Source: Cyanobacteria bacterium RYN_339
Lineage (GTDB): Bacteria > Cyanobacteriota > Sericytochromatia > S15B-MN24 > JAQBPE01
Assembly (NCBI GenBank): GCA_028287685.1
Contig: JAQBPE010000080.1
Coordinates: 1-63,687 of the forward strand
DNA length: 63,687 bases
Direction: 5' to 3'
Of this stretch, positions 28,476-38,220 are shown in pieces. Each line of letters begins with the position of its first letter. The first letter of the stretch is position 1. The notes under the pieces are model-generated. The model saw only the letters and a list, made by a program, of their open reading frames with translations, did not search any database and had not been told where the DNA came from. A program made the position numbers and the translations under genes.

Positions 28476-29462
28476 TTACCTCGAGGAACGGAGCAGGTCG
28501 ATAACTTGCTGCGGGCGGGCGTTGGCCTGGGACAGCATCGCCTGGGCGGATTGCTGGATCACCTGGCTCTTGGACAGTTGGGTGACTTCGTGGGCCATGT
28601 CGACGTCGCGGATCTTCGACAGCGAGTCGGTGATGTCGATTTCGAAGGAGCTTAGCCGGTCAGCCGTGTGCTCCAGGCGGTTGGCGATCGCCCCCAGGTA
28701 GGTGACCTGGCCGAGCAGCGCGGTCTTGTTCTGGTCCAGGAACTTCATGGTGTTGTCGGTGTCGGTGCTGGTGCCGTTCATCGACACCTGCTTCGGGAAG
28801 TACTGGGCCCAGGTCGTGCCCGGCGGGGTGACGGGGCCGAGCGGCGGCGGGGGCACCGGGTCATTGGGCTTGGGGATCGGCTGCGGCATATAGCCGGCCA
28901 GCAGCTCCTGGTACGGCGAGTTGTAGAGGTCATCGTAGCCGTACATGTTGATGACCATCGGGCCGAGGATGTTGCGAAGCGGGTTGTAGTCCACCTGGAC
29001 CAGGTCGCCGGCGTTCGGGCCCACCTGGAAGTTCAGCACGCGGTCGGCGTTGTCCTTGCCGTCCAGGGCGATGCGGAAGTCCTTGGCGGTGAAGTAGGCC
29101 TGCGCGAACAGGCCGCGCAACTCGTCCGCTTCGTTCTGGATCGCGTCTTTGTCGGCCTGGGTGTTGGTGCTGTTGGCCGCCTTGACCGCCAGCTCCTTCA
29201 TCCGGTCGATGATGGGCATCAGGCCCGTGACGCCGTCCTCGCCGATCTTGACGATGTTGAGGGCGTCCTGGATGTTGCGACCCGCCTGTTGGGCGCCTTC
29301 CACCTGGGAGCGCATGGTCTCCGCAATGGTGGCGCCGGCGGCATCATCGCTGGAGCGGTTGATGCGCAGGCCGGTCGACAGGCGCTCCATGATGGAGTCG
29401 GTCTTGTCGGACTGCGCGCTCAAACGCTGGGAGAAGAACGAGCTGACGTTCAGAGACAGCAT
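28476..29462 (-). CDS. Flagellin (second paralogue)
   Basis: LSTGLRINRSSDDAAGATIAETMRSQVEGAQQAGRNIQDALNIVKIGEDG. Confidence 0.92.
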   Translation of the reverse strand: MLSLNVSSFFSQRLSAQSDKTDSIMERLSTGLRINRSSDDAAGATIAETMRSQVEGAQQAGRNIQDALNIVKIGEDGVTGLMPIIDRMKELAVKAANSTNTQADKDAIQNEADELRGLFAQAYFTAKDFRIALDGKDNADRVLNFQVGPNAGDLVQVDYNPLRNILGPMVINMYGYDDLYNSPYQELLAGYMPQPIPKPNDPVPPPPLGPVTPPGTTWAQYFPKQVSMNGTSTDTDNTMKFLDQNKTALLGQVTYLGAIANRLEHTADRLSSFEIDITDSLSKIRDVDMAHEVTQLSKSQVIQQSAQAMLSQANARPQQVIDLLRSSR

Positions 29463-29513
29463 CGGTGACGCTCCTTGTCTTGGGATCCACGGGGCTTTCG
29501 GCCCCTGGTATCC

Positions 29514-29540
29514 GTATCGACATAAGCGGCACCGACTTTA
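29514..29540 (-). promoter_or_regulatory. Sigma-28 (FliA)-type promoter upstream of flagellin genes
   Basis: Minus strand TAAAGTCG-N11-GTCGATAC versus consensus TAAAGTTT-N11-GCCGATAA. Confidence 0.75.
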
Positions 29541-29551
29541 GTCCATCCCGA

Positions 29552-31669
29552 CTAGGAGGCGGCCGTCACCGACATGCTGACGTTGCCCACGGATTGCACG
29601 CGGAACTTGGGGTGGACTTCGCTGTAAGAGAGGACGCGCAGCGTGGGCAGGTTGCGCTCCAGCATCGGGAAGATGAAGGGGCGCACGGCCGGATCGCACA
29701 GCACGGCGGGCGTATAGCCCTGTGCCGAGGCGTTCTGGTAGGCGTTGCTGATGCGCTCGATGATCATGTTCTTGATCTGGACGTTCATGGCCAGCTGCTG
29801 GCCGGCCACGCCGGGCACGATGCCGTTCTTGATGGCCTGATCGACGCCCGGATCCAGGGTGATTGCGTACACGATGCCGTTCTCGTCCGCCAGGCTCGCG
29901 CAGATCTGGCGGCTCATGGTGGTGCGCACCAGCTCCGTGAGGATGAAGGGATCCTTCACCATCTTCGAGAAGTCGGAGAGCTTTTCCAAGATCGTCGCCA
30001 TGTCGCGGATCGAGACACGTTCCTTGAGGAGGGATTGGAGCACGCGCTGGACCTCGCCCAGCTCCATCTTGTCCGGCACCAGCTCCTTGACGGTGGTGGG
30101 CGCCTTTTCCCGCACCTTGTTCAGCATGATCTGGACCTCTTCGCGGCTCAGGATCTCGCTGGAGTGCGAGCGGACCACCTCATCGAGGTGGGCGATCAAG
30201 ACGTTGGTGGGGTCCTGGACCAGGTAACCCAGCTGCGAGGCGCGCTGCGCCTCGGCGCCGGCAACCCAGACGGCAGGCTTGCCGAAGGCGGGCTCCGTGG
30301 TAGGGAAGCCCACCAGTTCTTCGGAGGTGTCCGTGATGTTCTGCTGGATCGCCAGCATGTAGCCGACGAGCAGCTCGCCCGTGGCGACCTGGTTTTGCTT
30401 CACGAGGATGGAATAGGTGTTGGGGCGGAGGTTCAGGTTGTCCTTGAACTGGATGCCCGGCATGATGAAGCCCATGTCCATGGCGATGTTCACGCGCATC
30501 GGCACGACGCGGTCCATCAGCTCGCCGCCCAGGGCCGGATCGACCAGGGGGACCAGGTCCAAGCCCAACTCCAGCGTCAGCGGCGGCACGCCGATCATCT
30601 TCATGACCGTCTCGGGGTTCTTGAGGTCTTCTTCCGGGTCCGGATCGCCGCCCCAGTCGCCGTCGCCGCCCATGTCGTTCATATCACCGCCCATGGTGGG
30701 CGCGATCAGGGAGCTGCGGTAGGTCATGAAGGCCACGCCCCCGACCACCGCGGAGATCAGCCAGAACGGCCAGTGCGGCGGCAGGACCACGCCGAAGAGC
30801 ATCAGGATGAAGCTCGCGATGCCCATGACCTTGGGGCTGGTGAACAACTGCGTCTTCAAGTCCATGGCGAGGTTGAAGTCCGAGGTGGCGCGGGTGGCGA
30901 CGAAGCCGGCCGACAGCGAGATCAGCAGCGACGGGACCATCGTGACCAGGCCGTCACCGACGGTCAGGATCGTGTAGGTGGAAGCCGCCTCGGGCGCCTC
31001 CATGCCGCGCCAGATCATGCCGACCAGGAAGCCGCCGATGATGTTCACGACCATGATGACGATGCCCATGATGGCGTCGCCCTTTACGAACTTGTTGGCA
31101 CCGTCCATGGAACCGAAGAAGTTGGCTTCGCGTTCCACGTCTTTGCGGCGCTTCTTGGCTTCTTCCAGCGTGCACATGCCCTGGGCCAGCTCGCCGTCGA
31201 TCGCCATCTGCTTGGCAGGCATGGCGTCCAGGGTGAAGCGCGCGGCGACTTCGGCGACGCGCTTGGCGCCTTCCGTGACCACGATGAACTGCATGAGGAT
31301 CAGGATCAAGAAGATCAGGATGCCGACCAGGTAGTTGCCTTGCATGACGAAATCCGCGAAGGCGTGGATGACGCCGCCGGCCTCGGCGTACAAGAGGATG
31401 CACTTGGCCGTGGCGACGTTGATCGATAGTCGGAAGAGCGTGAGGATCAGCAGGAGGGATGGGAAGCTGGCGAAGTCCAGCGGCCGGATGATGTACAACG
31501 ACACGACCACCGTCACCAGGGCCATGGCCAGGTTGATGATGATCAGGATGTCCAACAGCCAGACCGGGATCGGGAAGATCAGGATGGCCAACACGCAAAC
31601 AACGACCGCCGCTAGCGCGAGGTCGTAGATGATGTTGGAAGTTGCGGGAGCCGGTCCGCCCATGGCCAT
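29552..31669 (-). CDS. flhA: Flagellar biosynthesis protein FlhA
   Basis: Multi-TM N-terminus, FPSLLLILTLFRLSINVATAKCILL, ARFTLDAMPAKQMAIDGEL. Confidence 0.96.
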   Translation of the reverse strand: MAMGGPAPATSNIIYDLALAAVVVCVLAILIFPIPVWLLDILIIINLAMALVTVVVSLYIIRPLDFASFPSLLLILTLFRLSINVATAKCILLYAEAGGVIHAFADFVMQGNYLVGILIFLILILMQFIVVTEGAKRVAEVAARFTLDAMPAKQMAIDGELAQGMCTLEEAKKRRKDVEREANFFGSMDGANKFVKGDAIMGIVIMVVNIIGGFLVGMIWRGMEAPEAASTYTILTVGDGLVTMVPSLLISLSAGFVATRATSDFNLAMDLKTQLFTSPKVMGIASFILMLFGVVLPPHWPFWLISAVVGGVAFMTYRSSLIAPTMGGDMNDMGGDGDWGGDPDPEEDLKNPETVMKMIGVPPLTLELGLDLVPLVDPALGGELMDRVVPMRVNIAMDMGFIMPGIQFKDNLNLRPNTYSILVKQNQVATGELLVGYMLAIQQNITDTSEELVGFPTTEPAFGKPAVWVAGAEAQRASQLGYLVQDPTNVLIAHLDEVVRSHSSEILSREEVQIMLNKVREKAPTTVKELVPDKMELGEVQRVLQSLLKERVSIRDMATILEKLSDFSKMVKDPFILTELVRTTMSRQICASLADENGIVYAITLDPGVDQAIKNGIVPGVAGQQLAMNVQIKNMIIERISNAYQNASAQGYTPAVLCDPAVRPFIFPMLERNLPTLRVLSYSEVHPKFRVQSVGNVSMSVTAAS

Positions 31670-31957
31670 CAGGTAGGTCTCCTACTCTGCGTTACATAAC
31701 CTGGTCGAGTGTAGCCCACTTGGTTCCCGGGTTCTGTGTGACATGCACACATGAGATATACCCGTCAAAACGGCTTCTCAAAAGGCCCCGTGCGGGTTTC
31801 CAGGCATCCGGGCGAGGGTTTTATTTTGTGAAATGGGTTGCAAAACCGCGCAGTGCAAACCTAAAGGGACAATTATAGGTTTTCGCACGTGCATGTTATC
31901 TGGAGTTATCACCCGTGCAGGATGTCTATATTTATTGTCGTGCAGCGCGTACGGCAA

Positions 31958-31985
31958 TAAAAAAGCCCCCTTGCGGGGGGCCGGT
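31958..31985 (-). terminator. Rho-independent terminator after fliF
   Basis: Minus strand CCCCC-GCAA-GGGGGC followed by TTTTTTATT. Confidence 0.8.
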
Positions 31986-31988
31986 GGG

Positions 31989-33827
31989 CTAAGCGGGGAC
32001 GCCGAGCCGTCGCTTGAGCTGTTGGGCAACGGTCTTCTGCTGGAAGGCCGGCAGCTGGGGTTGGGTCTGCAGTCGGTTGATGAGGTCTTCCTGCATCTCC
32101 GGCGGCATGATCTGGAGGACCATGTCCGCGTAACCGGGGTTGAGCAGCCCCAGGATGCCGGCGGCCGTGCCCGGGCGCTCCTGCGAGAGCAGGTCGGCCA
32201 CCATCTCCGGGTCCATCTGCTCGAGGAAGCCGAACGGTCCCTCGTCGCCGCCCGCCATCGGGACGGTGCCCTGCATCTCCATGCCGGGGTAGCCACCCAG
32301 GGCGTTGGGGTCGAAGCCCTGCGGCAGGCCGGGATCGCCCAGGGAGTTGACGAGCACCTCCGTGGTGTCCTCCTTGCGGCTCGCCAGGCGAATCAGGGCG
32401 ACGATGATGATCAGGGCCAGGATCGCGCCACCCACCATCAGGATGAAGTTGAGCGAGAGGCCGCCCTCCTTCTTGCCCTTGGCCGCGGCCGTCTTCTGCT
32501 GTTCCTGCTGCTCCAGCAGCTGCTTCAGCATGTCGGTTTGGCTGGTGTCGAATGCTACCGGCTGGACCACCACCACGTCGCCTCGGCCGGCCTGGTCGGC
32601 ACCCGCGGTGGCGGATACGATCTGGGTCATGGCCGGGATGCGCTCGTTGGGCAGGCCTTGAATCAGGGCGGTGACCGATAGGCGCTTGAGCATGCCCACT
32701 TCGTCTTCCGTCAGTGTCTGGTTCATCGAGAGCTGGCCGTTGTTGATGGTTTCCTGGCGGCGTTCGGACACCTGGTTGCCGTTGGCGGGGTTGGTGATGA
32801 TGCCGTAGGTGGGCTTGCCCGGGATGTTGGCCGTGGAGCCGATCACGCCACCGCCACCGGCGCCGTTGGTGCTCTTCTCCGTGATGGTCTGCTTCGAGGT
32901 CGGGATGTTGTTCCGGTTGGCGTCCACCGGGGGCGCGTACAGCGTGGTCTTGGTCTTCTTCTGGGTGAAGTCCAGCTCCGCGGCGACGCGCACCACGGAC
33001 TTGCCGGCGCCGAAGATCTTGTCGAGCAGGCTCTGGACCTTGGTTTCGATGGCTTGCTCGCGCTCGTGCGTGAGCATCATCTGGCGGTCCAGCTCGCGGG
33101 CCGCGCGGCGGTCTTCCTGGTCACCGGCGTTGTCGGCGAAGCCATCGGACAGCAGCTTGCCGGTTTCGGCCACCACTTCGACGTTGTTCGACTTCAGACC
33201 GGGCACCGCACTCGCCACCAGGTGCTGGACACCTTCGATTTGCTGCTTCGTGAGGCTCTTGTTGGCTGCCACCTTGACCATGACGGAGGCGGTGGTGGGC
33301 TTGCGCTCTTCGGTGAAGAGCTGCTCCTCGGGCGTGTTGATCAACACGGAGGCGGCTTCGATGCCTTCCACCTTCTTGATCAGCTTGCTGAGCTCGCCGT
33401 TCAACGCGCGGTTGAAGGCCACCTTCTTCTCGAAGTCGGTGGACAGGAAGCTGTTCGGCTTGTCACCGAAGAGCTGCGAGTAGCCGACCGCTCCGTCCTT
33501 CGGTAGCGGGTTGCCCGGGTTCTGCGAAAGCTTGACGCGGGCTTCATCGGCATCGCTGGCCGAAACCGCGATGGCGGTGCCGTCCTGGATGATGTGGAAG
33601 CCGATCTTGTTCCGCTCGAGCACGGTGGCGACTTCGCCGGTGTCCTTTGGTTCCATGTTCTTGAACAGGATCACCTGGCCCGGACCTGCCACGTCGGAGA
33701 CGGAGCCGCCCCCTGACGAGGAACTGCCGCCACTCTTCATGAAGAAGAGGACGGTCATCAAGATCGCAAAGCCCAAGATGGCACCAAAGGCCGCCTTCAT
33801 GGGCGTGGACAATTCCGCGAAGTTCAA
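31989..33827 (-). CDS. fliF: Flagellar MS-ring protein FliF
   Basis: YscJ/FliF ring motifs (ASVLINTPEEQLFTEERKPTTASVMVKV), C-terminal TM and FliG-binding tail. Confidence 0.93.
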   Translation of the reverse strand: MNFAELSTPMKAAFGAILGFAILMTVLFFMKSGGSSSSGGGSVSDVAGPGQVILFKNMEPKDTGEVATVLERNKIGFHIIQDGTAIAVSASDADEARVKLSQNPGNPLPKDGAVGYSQLFGDKPNSFLSTDFEKKVAFNRALNGELSKLIKKVEGIEAASVLINTPEEQLFTEERKPTTASVMVKVAANKSLTKQQIEGVQHLVASAVPGLKSNNVEVVAETGKLLSDGFADNAGDQEDRRAARELDRQMMLTHEREQAIETKVQSLLDKIFGAGKSVVRVAAELDFTQKKTKTTLYAPPVDANRNNIPTSKQTITEKSTNGAGGGGVIGSTANIPGKPTYGIITNPANGNQVSERRQETINNGQLSMNQTLTEDEVGMLKRLSVTALIQGLPNERIPAMTQIVSATAGADQAGRGDVVVVQPVAFDTSQTDMLKQLLEQQEQQKTAAAKGKKEGGLSLNFILMVGGAILALIIIVALIRLASRKEDTTEVLVNSLGDPGLPQGFDPNALGGYPGMEMQGTVPMAGGDEGPFGFLEQMDPEMVADLLSQERPGTAAGILGLLNPGYADMVLQIMPPEMQEDLINRLQTQPQLPAFQQKTVAQQLKRRLGVPA

Positions 33828-33879
33828 CTGGGATCTCCCCCCGTGCCGCCGCGCTACAACCCCGGTGTCTGGATACTAC

Positions 33880-34242
33880 CTAGATCTGGGTCTGCAGGAG
33901 CTGGTTTACGCTGGTAGCCGTCTTGGAGACGACGGCCGAGGTCAGCTGCATGGCGATATCGGCCTTGGCGACCGCGATCATCATGGTGTGCACGTCGATG
34001 GGCTTGCCCGTGGCGTAGTCGAAGCTGATTTGCTCCGCCTCGTTCTTGGTGTGCTGGACTTCGTTGATGGCACCATGCAGCACTTCCATGAAGGACGGGC
34101 CCTCGACATTCGACATGTCGGTGGGCGCGATCTTCGGAAGCTTCCCAAAGGTGTCGAATTCGCGATCGAAGCCAGACATGGGGTCGAGCTTCGGCGCTCC
34201 CCCATGCAAAATGCTGTTGACGCCGATTCCGTTGATCTGCAT
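33880..34242 (-). CDS. fliE: Flagellar hook-basal body protein FliE
   Basis: SFMEVLHGAINEVQHTKNEAEQISFDYATGKPIDVHTMMIAVAKADIAMQLT. Confidence 0.9.
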   Translation of the reverse strand: MQINGIGVNSILHGGAPKLDPMSGFDREFDTFGKLPKIAPTDMSNVEGPSFMEVLHGAINEVQHTKNEAEQISFDYATGKPIDVHTMMIAVAKADIAMQLTSAVVSKTATSVNQLLQTQI

Positions 34243-34322
34243 GTTGTCGTCTCCCTGGCGATCTTATCCCCGGGAACCAAGTGGACATAAGGAAACAAGC
34301 GGCGGTAAAAGCCGCTTGGGTC

Positions 34323-34730
34323 TTACTTGGCGATGTCCATCGCCTTGTTCATCATGTTCTTGGCGGCGCTGGAGACGGTGATGTTGGCTTCGTAGGTGCG
34401 GGACGCCGCGATCATGTCCACCATCTCGTTGACGATGTTCACGTTCGGCATGCGGACGAAGCCGCGCGCGTCCGCATCCGGGTGCCCGGGGTTGTAGACC
34501 ACGGGGAAAGGCGTCGGATCCTTCATGACGCTGGTGGCTTCAACGCCACCACCGCCGCCGGTCTCGTTGGCCAGCACCTCGGCGAACACCGGAACTTCCC
34601 GTTGGTACGGGCCACCCGCCACGCTGTGCGTGGAGTTGGCGTTCGCCATGTTGTTCGAGATGCGTTCCAGCCAGAACCGATTCGCCGACATGGCGGAGGC
34701 GGAAACGTCGAGTACGTTGTCGAGACTCAT
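34323..34730 (-). CDS. flgC: Flagellar basal-body rod protein FlgC
   Basis: ASAMSANRFWLERISNNMANANST; VNIVNEMVDMIAASRTYEANI. Confidence 0.92.
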   Translation of the reverse strand: MSLDNVLDVSASAMSANRFWLERISNNMANANSTHSVAGGPYQREVPVFAEVLANETGGGGGVEATSVMKDPTPFPVVYNPGHPDADARGFVRMPNVNIVNEMVDMIAASRTYEANITVSSAAKNMMNKAMDIAK

Positions 34731-34742
34731 ACTTTCCCTTCC

Positions 34743-35228
34743 TTACTTCGCCTGGGCGATGTTCTTGAGGATGCCGAATTCTTTTTGGATGACCGCCACG
34801 ACCGCGTTGTACTTGACCGCGTTGGACACCATGCCGCTGACCTCCGTCTCCACGGGGGTTCGGTTGCCGTCTAGTCTCTGAGCAGGCTCGCTCGATTTGA
34901 CCATGTGCGGTTGCCAGGTTAGCAGCGGGTTGTTATGTCCATCTGTGACGGATGCACCGGCCATCGGCCGCATGTTGCCCAACTTGAATTCCACGGAGCC
35001 GGGAATCGAGGCCAGGTCAGTGTTTGGATCCAGTGGGTCACTGGAGGCTCCACGAGGCGCCGTTTGGTCGGCCAGGGCGTCTACCAACGATTGCTCGAAG
35101 GAAACGTTCTGGTTTACATAATTCGGCGTATTAACGTTCGCGATGTTGTGTGCAATTGCTTGGTGCCGCAGCGAGAAGCCGTCAAGCGAGCGCTCGAGGG
35201 CATGCACCATCGGAGATGAGAATTCCAC
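34743..35228 (-). CDS. flgB: Flagellar basal-body rod protein FlgB
   Basis: LDGFSLRHQAIAHNIANVNTPNYVNQNVSFEQSL. Confidence 0.9.
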   Translation of the reverse strand: MEFSSPMVHALERSLDGFSLRHQAIAHNIANVNTPNYVNQNVSFEQSLVDALADQTAPRGASSDPLDPNTDLASIPGSVEFKLGNMRPMAGASVTDGHNNPLLTWQPHMVKSSEPAQRLDGNRTPVETEVSGMVSNAVKYNAVVAVIQKEFGILKNIAQAK

Positions 35229-35287
35229 GTTAGTTACCTCCTACCGGCCGCTACGAAGTCGCGAAAGACGAATATAGCCGCGGGCGC

Positions 35288-36079
35288 TTACCACGAGATG
35301 AAGTCGTCGATCGACTTCTTCTTGCCCAGCTTGTGCCGCAATTGTTCGAGCGCGCGGCGGTGGATGCGGCTGACCCAGGACTCCGAGAGCCCCAGCTTCT
35401 GCCCGATCTCGCTGAAGGACATGTGGTGGAAGTAGTAGTAGCGTAAGGTGGTGCGTTCTTGGATCGGGAGCTGCTCGATCGCGAGGCGCAGGATTTGCTG
35501 CAGCTCCTCGAGTTCGAGCTCGTGTTGGACGGTGTCGCTCTTGCCGAGCTGCTTGAGGAGATTGAAGTCTTCGCCGTCGTCGCCGGAACCGGCGGGGGCG
35601 TCGAGCGACAGGACGTAGCTGTAGGTGATCTGCGTGACCTTGGAGGTCAAGGCCACCGCGTCGGAGCTGGCTTCTTCGCCTTCGTCGAGCGCGTACTCGT
35701 CGGGCTCGGGCTTCTGTTGCTGCTTGTTGGGGATCGTCGGCAGCTTGGGCAGGTTGTCGAGGATCGCGCCCTTGATGTAGTAGGTGGCGAAGGTCTCGAA
35801 CTTGACGCCGCGCTCGGGGTCGAAGCGATCCTTCGCGGCCATCAGGCCCATCACGCCATCGGACACCAGGTCTTCGATGTCGTAGTGGCGGGGCAGCTTG
35901 GTGCTGATGCGGCGGGCGATCGCCCGCACCATCGGCAGGTACTTCTTGATTTGCTCATCGCCCATGGTGCCGGCGCCGGCGGGCCGGGGGGCCTTGGTGC
36001 GCGAAGGCGGGTTGATGGCGCTGGCCGCGGCGTCCAGGGCATCCCCTTCGGCTGCGGTGACGGGTTTCTTCAGGGTCAC
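35288..36079 (-). CDS. fliA: RNA polymerase sigma factor FliA/WhiG family
   Basis: YLPMVRAIARRISTKLPRHYDIEDLVSDGVMGLMAAKDRFDPERGVKFETFATYYIKGAILD; region 4 SFSEIGQKLGLSESWVSRIHRRALEQLR. Confidence 0.93.
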   Translation of the reverse strand: MTLKKPVTAAEGDALDAAASAINPPSRTKAPRPAGAGTMGDEQIKKYLPMVRAIARRISTKLPRHYDIEDLVSDGVMGLMAAKDRFDPERGVKFETFATYYIKGAILDNLPKLPTIPNKQQQKPEPDEYALDEGEEASSDAVALTSKVTQITYSYVLSLDAPAGSGDDGEDFNLLKQLGKSDTVQHELELEELQQILRLAIEQLPIQERTTLRYYYFHHMSFSEIGQKLGLSESWVSRIHRRALEQLRHKLGKKKSIDDFISW

Positions 36080-36432
36080 TGGCCGCCGCCCTCCTGCTGC
36101 TTCTGGTTGGCCTGGGTTTCCAGGCGACCAGCCAGCTGCTTGAAGAGGGCATCCGTGAGGGCGTTGCCGCCTTGCTTCACGAAGGTACGACCGACTTCCT
36201 CGTCCATAAAGTGCATGAACATATTGGTGTCGCCGCCGCCGAACACGCTGTTCTCCTCGTCCTCTTCGCTCTTCCCGGACTCACGCATCTCCGCGAACAT
36301 CTGAGCATACAGGACGGTGGCGAATTCCTCCACCTTGCCCTTCAGCTGCACCTTCTGCGTTTCGACAGTCGGTTGCTGGAGGCCGTCTTTGGGGATCTGG
36401 AGAAACGCCTGGGTCGGGTTGATCGGCTGCAT
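36076..36432 (-). CDS. Rod-binding protein, FlgJ N-terminal-like
   Basis: KGKVEEFATVLYAQMFAEMRESGKS...MHFMDEEVGRTFVKQG; position next to flgI/flgH. Confidence 0.75.
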   Translation of the reverse strand: MQPINPTQAFLQIPKDGLQQPTVETQKVQLKGKVEEFATVLYAQMFAEMRESGKSEEDEENSVFGGGDTNMFMHFMDEEVGRTFVKQGGNALTDALFKQLAGRLETQANQKQQEGGGQ

Positions 36433-36457
36433 GTACGCTCCTATAACCTCTTTTACC

Positions 36458-37627
36458 CTAAATGATTTCCAATTGAGCGTTGAGAGCGCCCGCAGCCTTG
36501 ATATCTTGCACGATCGAGATCATCTCCCGGGGCGTGACCCCCAGGTCGTTCAGGGCCCGGATCAAGGAGCCCAAGGTGGTGCCGGAGCGGAAAACGACCG
36601 TCTTGGCGGGGTCTTCCTTGGCGGAAACGTTGCTGTCCTGCGTCACCACGGTCTGGCCGTTCGAGAACGGGGCCGGCTGGGACACGTTGGTCTTGGTTTC
36701 CACCTTCACGATCAGCGAGCCATGGCTGATCGCCACGGGGTCGATGCGCGTGTTGGCGCCCAGCACCACCGTGCCGGTGCGCTCCTCGATCACCACCTTG
36801 GCGATGTGGTCCGGGCGCAGCGTTAGCTGCTCCAGGCGCGCGATCAGCTCGGGGATGCGGTCTCGGTACACGCTGGTGACGTAACAGCGGATGGTGCCGG
36901 CGTCCAGGGCGGTCGCCACGGCCAGGCCGCTCTTGTTGATGGAGTCCGTGGCGCGCGCGGCGGTGGCGAAGTCCGGGTTGATGAGGTTGATGTACATGTA
37001 GCCCGTGTTATCCACGACCGTGACCGGCACTTCCTTCTCGACGATGCCGCCGTTGGGGATGCGACCGACCAGCACGTTGTTCTTGGTGGTGGAGGAGCCG
37101 TTGGCGGAGGCGCTGAAGCCACCGGTGCTGATAGGACCTTGGGCCGCCACGTAGGTGCGGCCGTCGGCGCCCTTCATGGGGGTCTGCAGCAAGATGCCGT
37201 TGGTGATGCTCTTGGCGTCGCCCACGCTGGCGACCGTCACGTCCACGCCCTGACCGGGCTTCATGAAGGCGGGCAACTGGCACGTGACCATCACGAGGGC
37301 CACGTTGCGCGAGTTGATTTGGTTCAGCAGCTCCGAGGGCGGGATGTTGTTCAGGCGCTGTATCACGTTTTCGAGCGCGCGGTTGGTCACGCGCATCTGC
37401 TGGCTGTCGCCGGTGCCCGGCAAGCCGATCACCAGGCCCATGCCCGTGATCTGGTTGTTGCGGGCGCCCTGGACGTTGGTAATGTCCTTGATGCGCACGT
37501 TCTCGCCCGCGCTGTAGATGCCGCTGGCATCCTGGGCGAGGGCTGCCATGGGCGCGAGGCCGGCGGCGAGGGCCACGGCTACGGCCGCAAGGCAACGGGT
37601 GAGCAACATGAAGGAACCTCCTACCAA
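36458..37627 (-). CDS. flgI: Flagellar P-ring protein FlgI
   Basis: RIKDITNVQGARNNQITGMGLVIGLPGTGDS. Confidence 0.96.
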   Translation of the reverse strand: MVGGSFMLLTRCLAAVAVALAAGLAPMAALAQDASGIYSAGENVRIKDITNVQGARNNQITGMGLVIGLPGTGDSQQMRVTNRALENVIQRLNNIPPSELLNQINSRNVALVMVTCQLPAFMKPGQGVDVTVASVGDAKSITNGILLQTPMKGADGRTYVAAQGPISTGGFSASANGSSTTKNNVLVGRIPNGGIVEKEVPVTVVDNTGYMYINLINPDFATAARATDSINKSGLAVATALDAGTIRCYVTSVYRDRIPELIARLEQLTLRPDHIAKVVIEERTGTVVLGANTRIDPVAISHGSLIVKVETKTNVSQPAPFSNGQTVVTQDSNVSAKEDPAKTVVFRSGTTLGSLIRALNDLGVTPREMISIVQDIKAAGALNAQLEII

Positions 37628-38217
37628 ACCCAGTTGAAGACGCGGGTGAGCAGGCCAGGGGTTGCCTTGGCGCTGGCCGGGCCCGTGCCCTTGAAGTCGA
37701 CGGACATGTCCGCCACGCGGCTGGACTCGATCCGGTTGTCCGGGGTGATGTCCATCGGGCGGATGATGCCCTTCACGGTGATCTCCGTCTCCTCGTCGTT
37801 GACGCGGATGTTCTTGTGGCCGACCACGCGCAGGGTGCCGTTGGGCAAGACCTCTTCGATGCGGCAGCTGACGTCCATGGTCAGCTTGCCGTTCCGGCTG
37901 GTGGTGCCCTTGCCGGAGAAGTCGTCGCGGCCGCGCACCTCGAAGGCGCTCTTGGCGACGGTCGGCACCAGCGATCCGAAGTCCCAGTCGCCGCGGGTGC
38001 GGGCGTCCTTGGAGGTGTCGGTGTTCGCCCCGCTCGAGGCGGTGTTGTTCTCCGTCACGCGGACGGTGATGATGTTGCCGATGCCCAGGTAAGGCCGCAC
38101 GAACCCCGTGGGGTTGGCGTTCGGGCCGTCGTCGATGTAGATGGAGTCTGCCAGGGCGGGGCCCGCCGTGAGGCAGACGAAGGCGGCAGCGAGCATGAGG
38201 ACGTTGCGCTTGGCCAT
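37621..38217 (-). CDS. flgH: Flagellar L-ring protein FlgH
   Basis: LGIGNIITVRVTENNTASSGANTDTSKD...NGTLRVVGHKNIRVNDEETEITVKGIIRPMDI. Confidence 0.93.
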   Translation of the reverse strand: MAKRNVLMLAAAFVCLTAGPALADSIYIDDGPNANPTGFVRPYLGIGNIITVRVTENNTASSGANTDTSKDARTRGDWDFGSLVPTVAKSAFEVRGRDDFSGKGTTSRNGKLTMDVSCRIEEVLPNGTLRVVGHKNIRVNDEETEITVKGIIRPMDITPDNRIESSRVADMSVDFKGTGPASAKATPGLLTRVFNWVW

Positions 38218-38220
38218 GGG

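Noticed and set aside
29465-31429. 654-aa + strand ORF
   Set aside because: Antisense shadow of flhA; H/D/Q-rich nonsense composition
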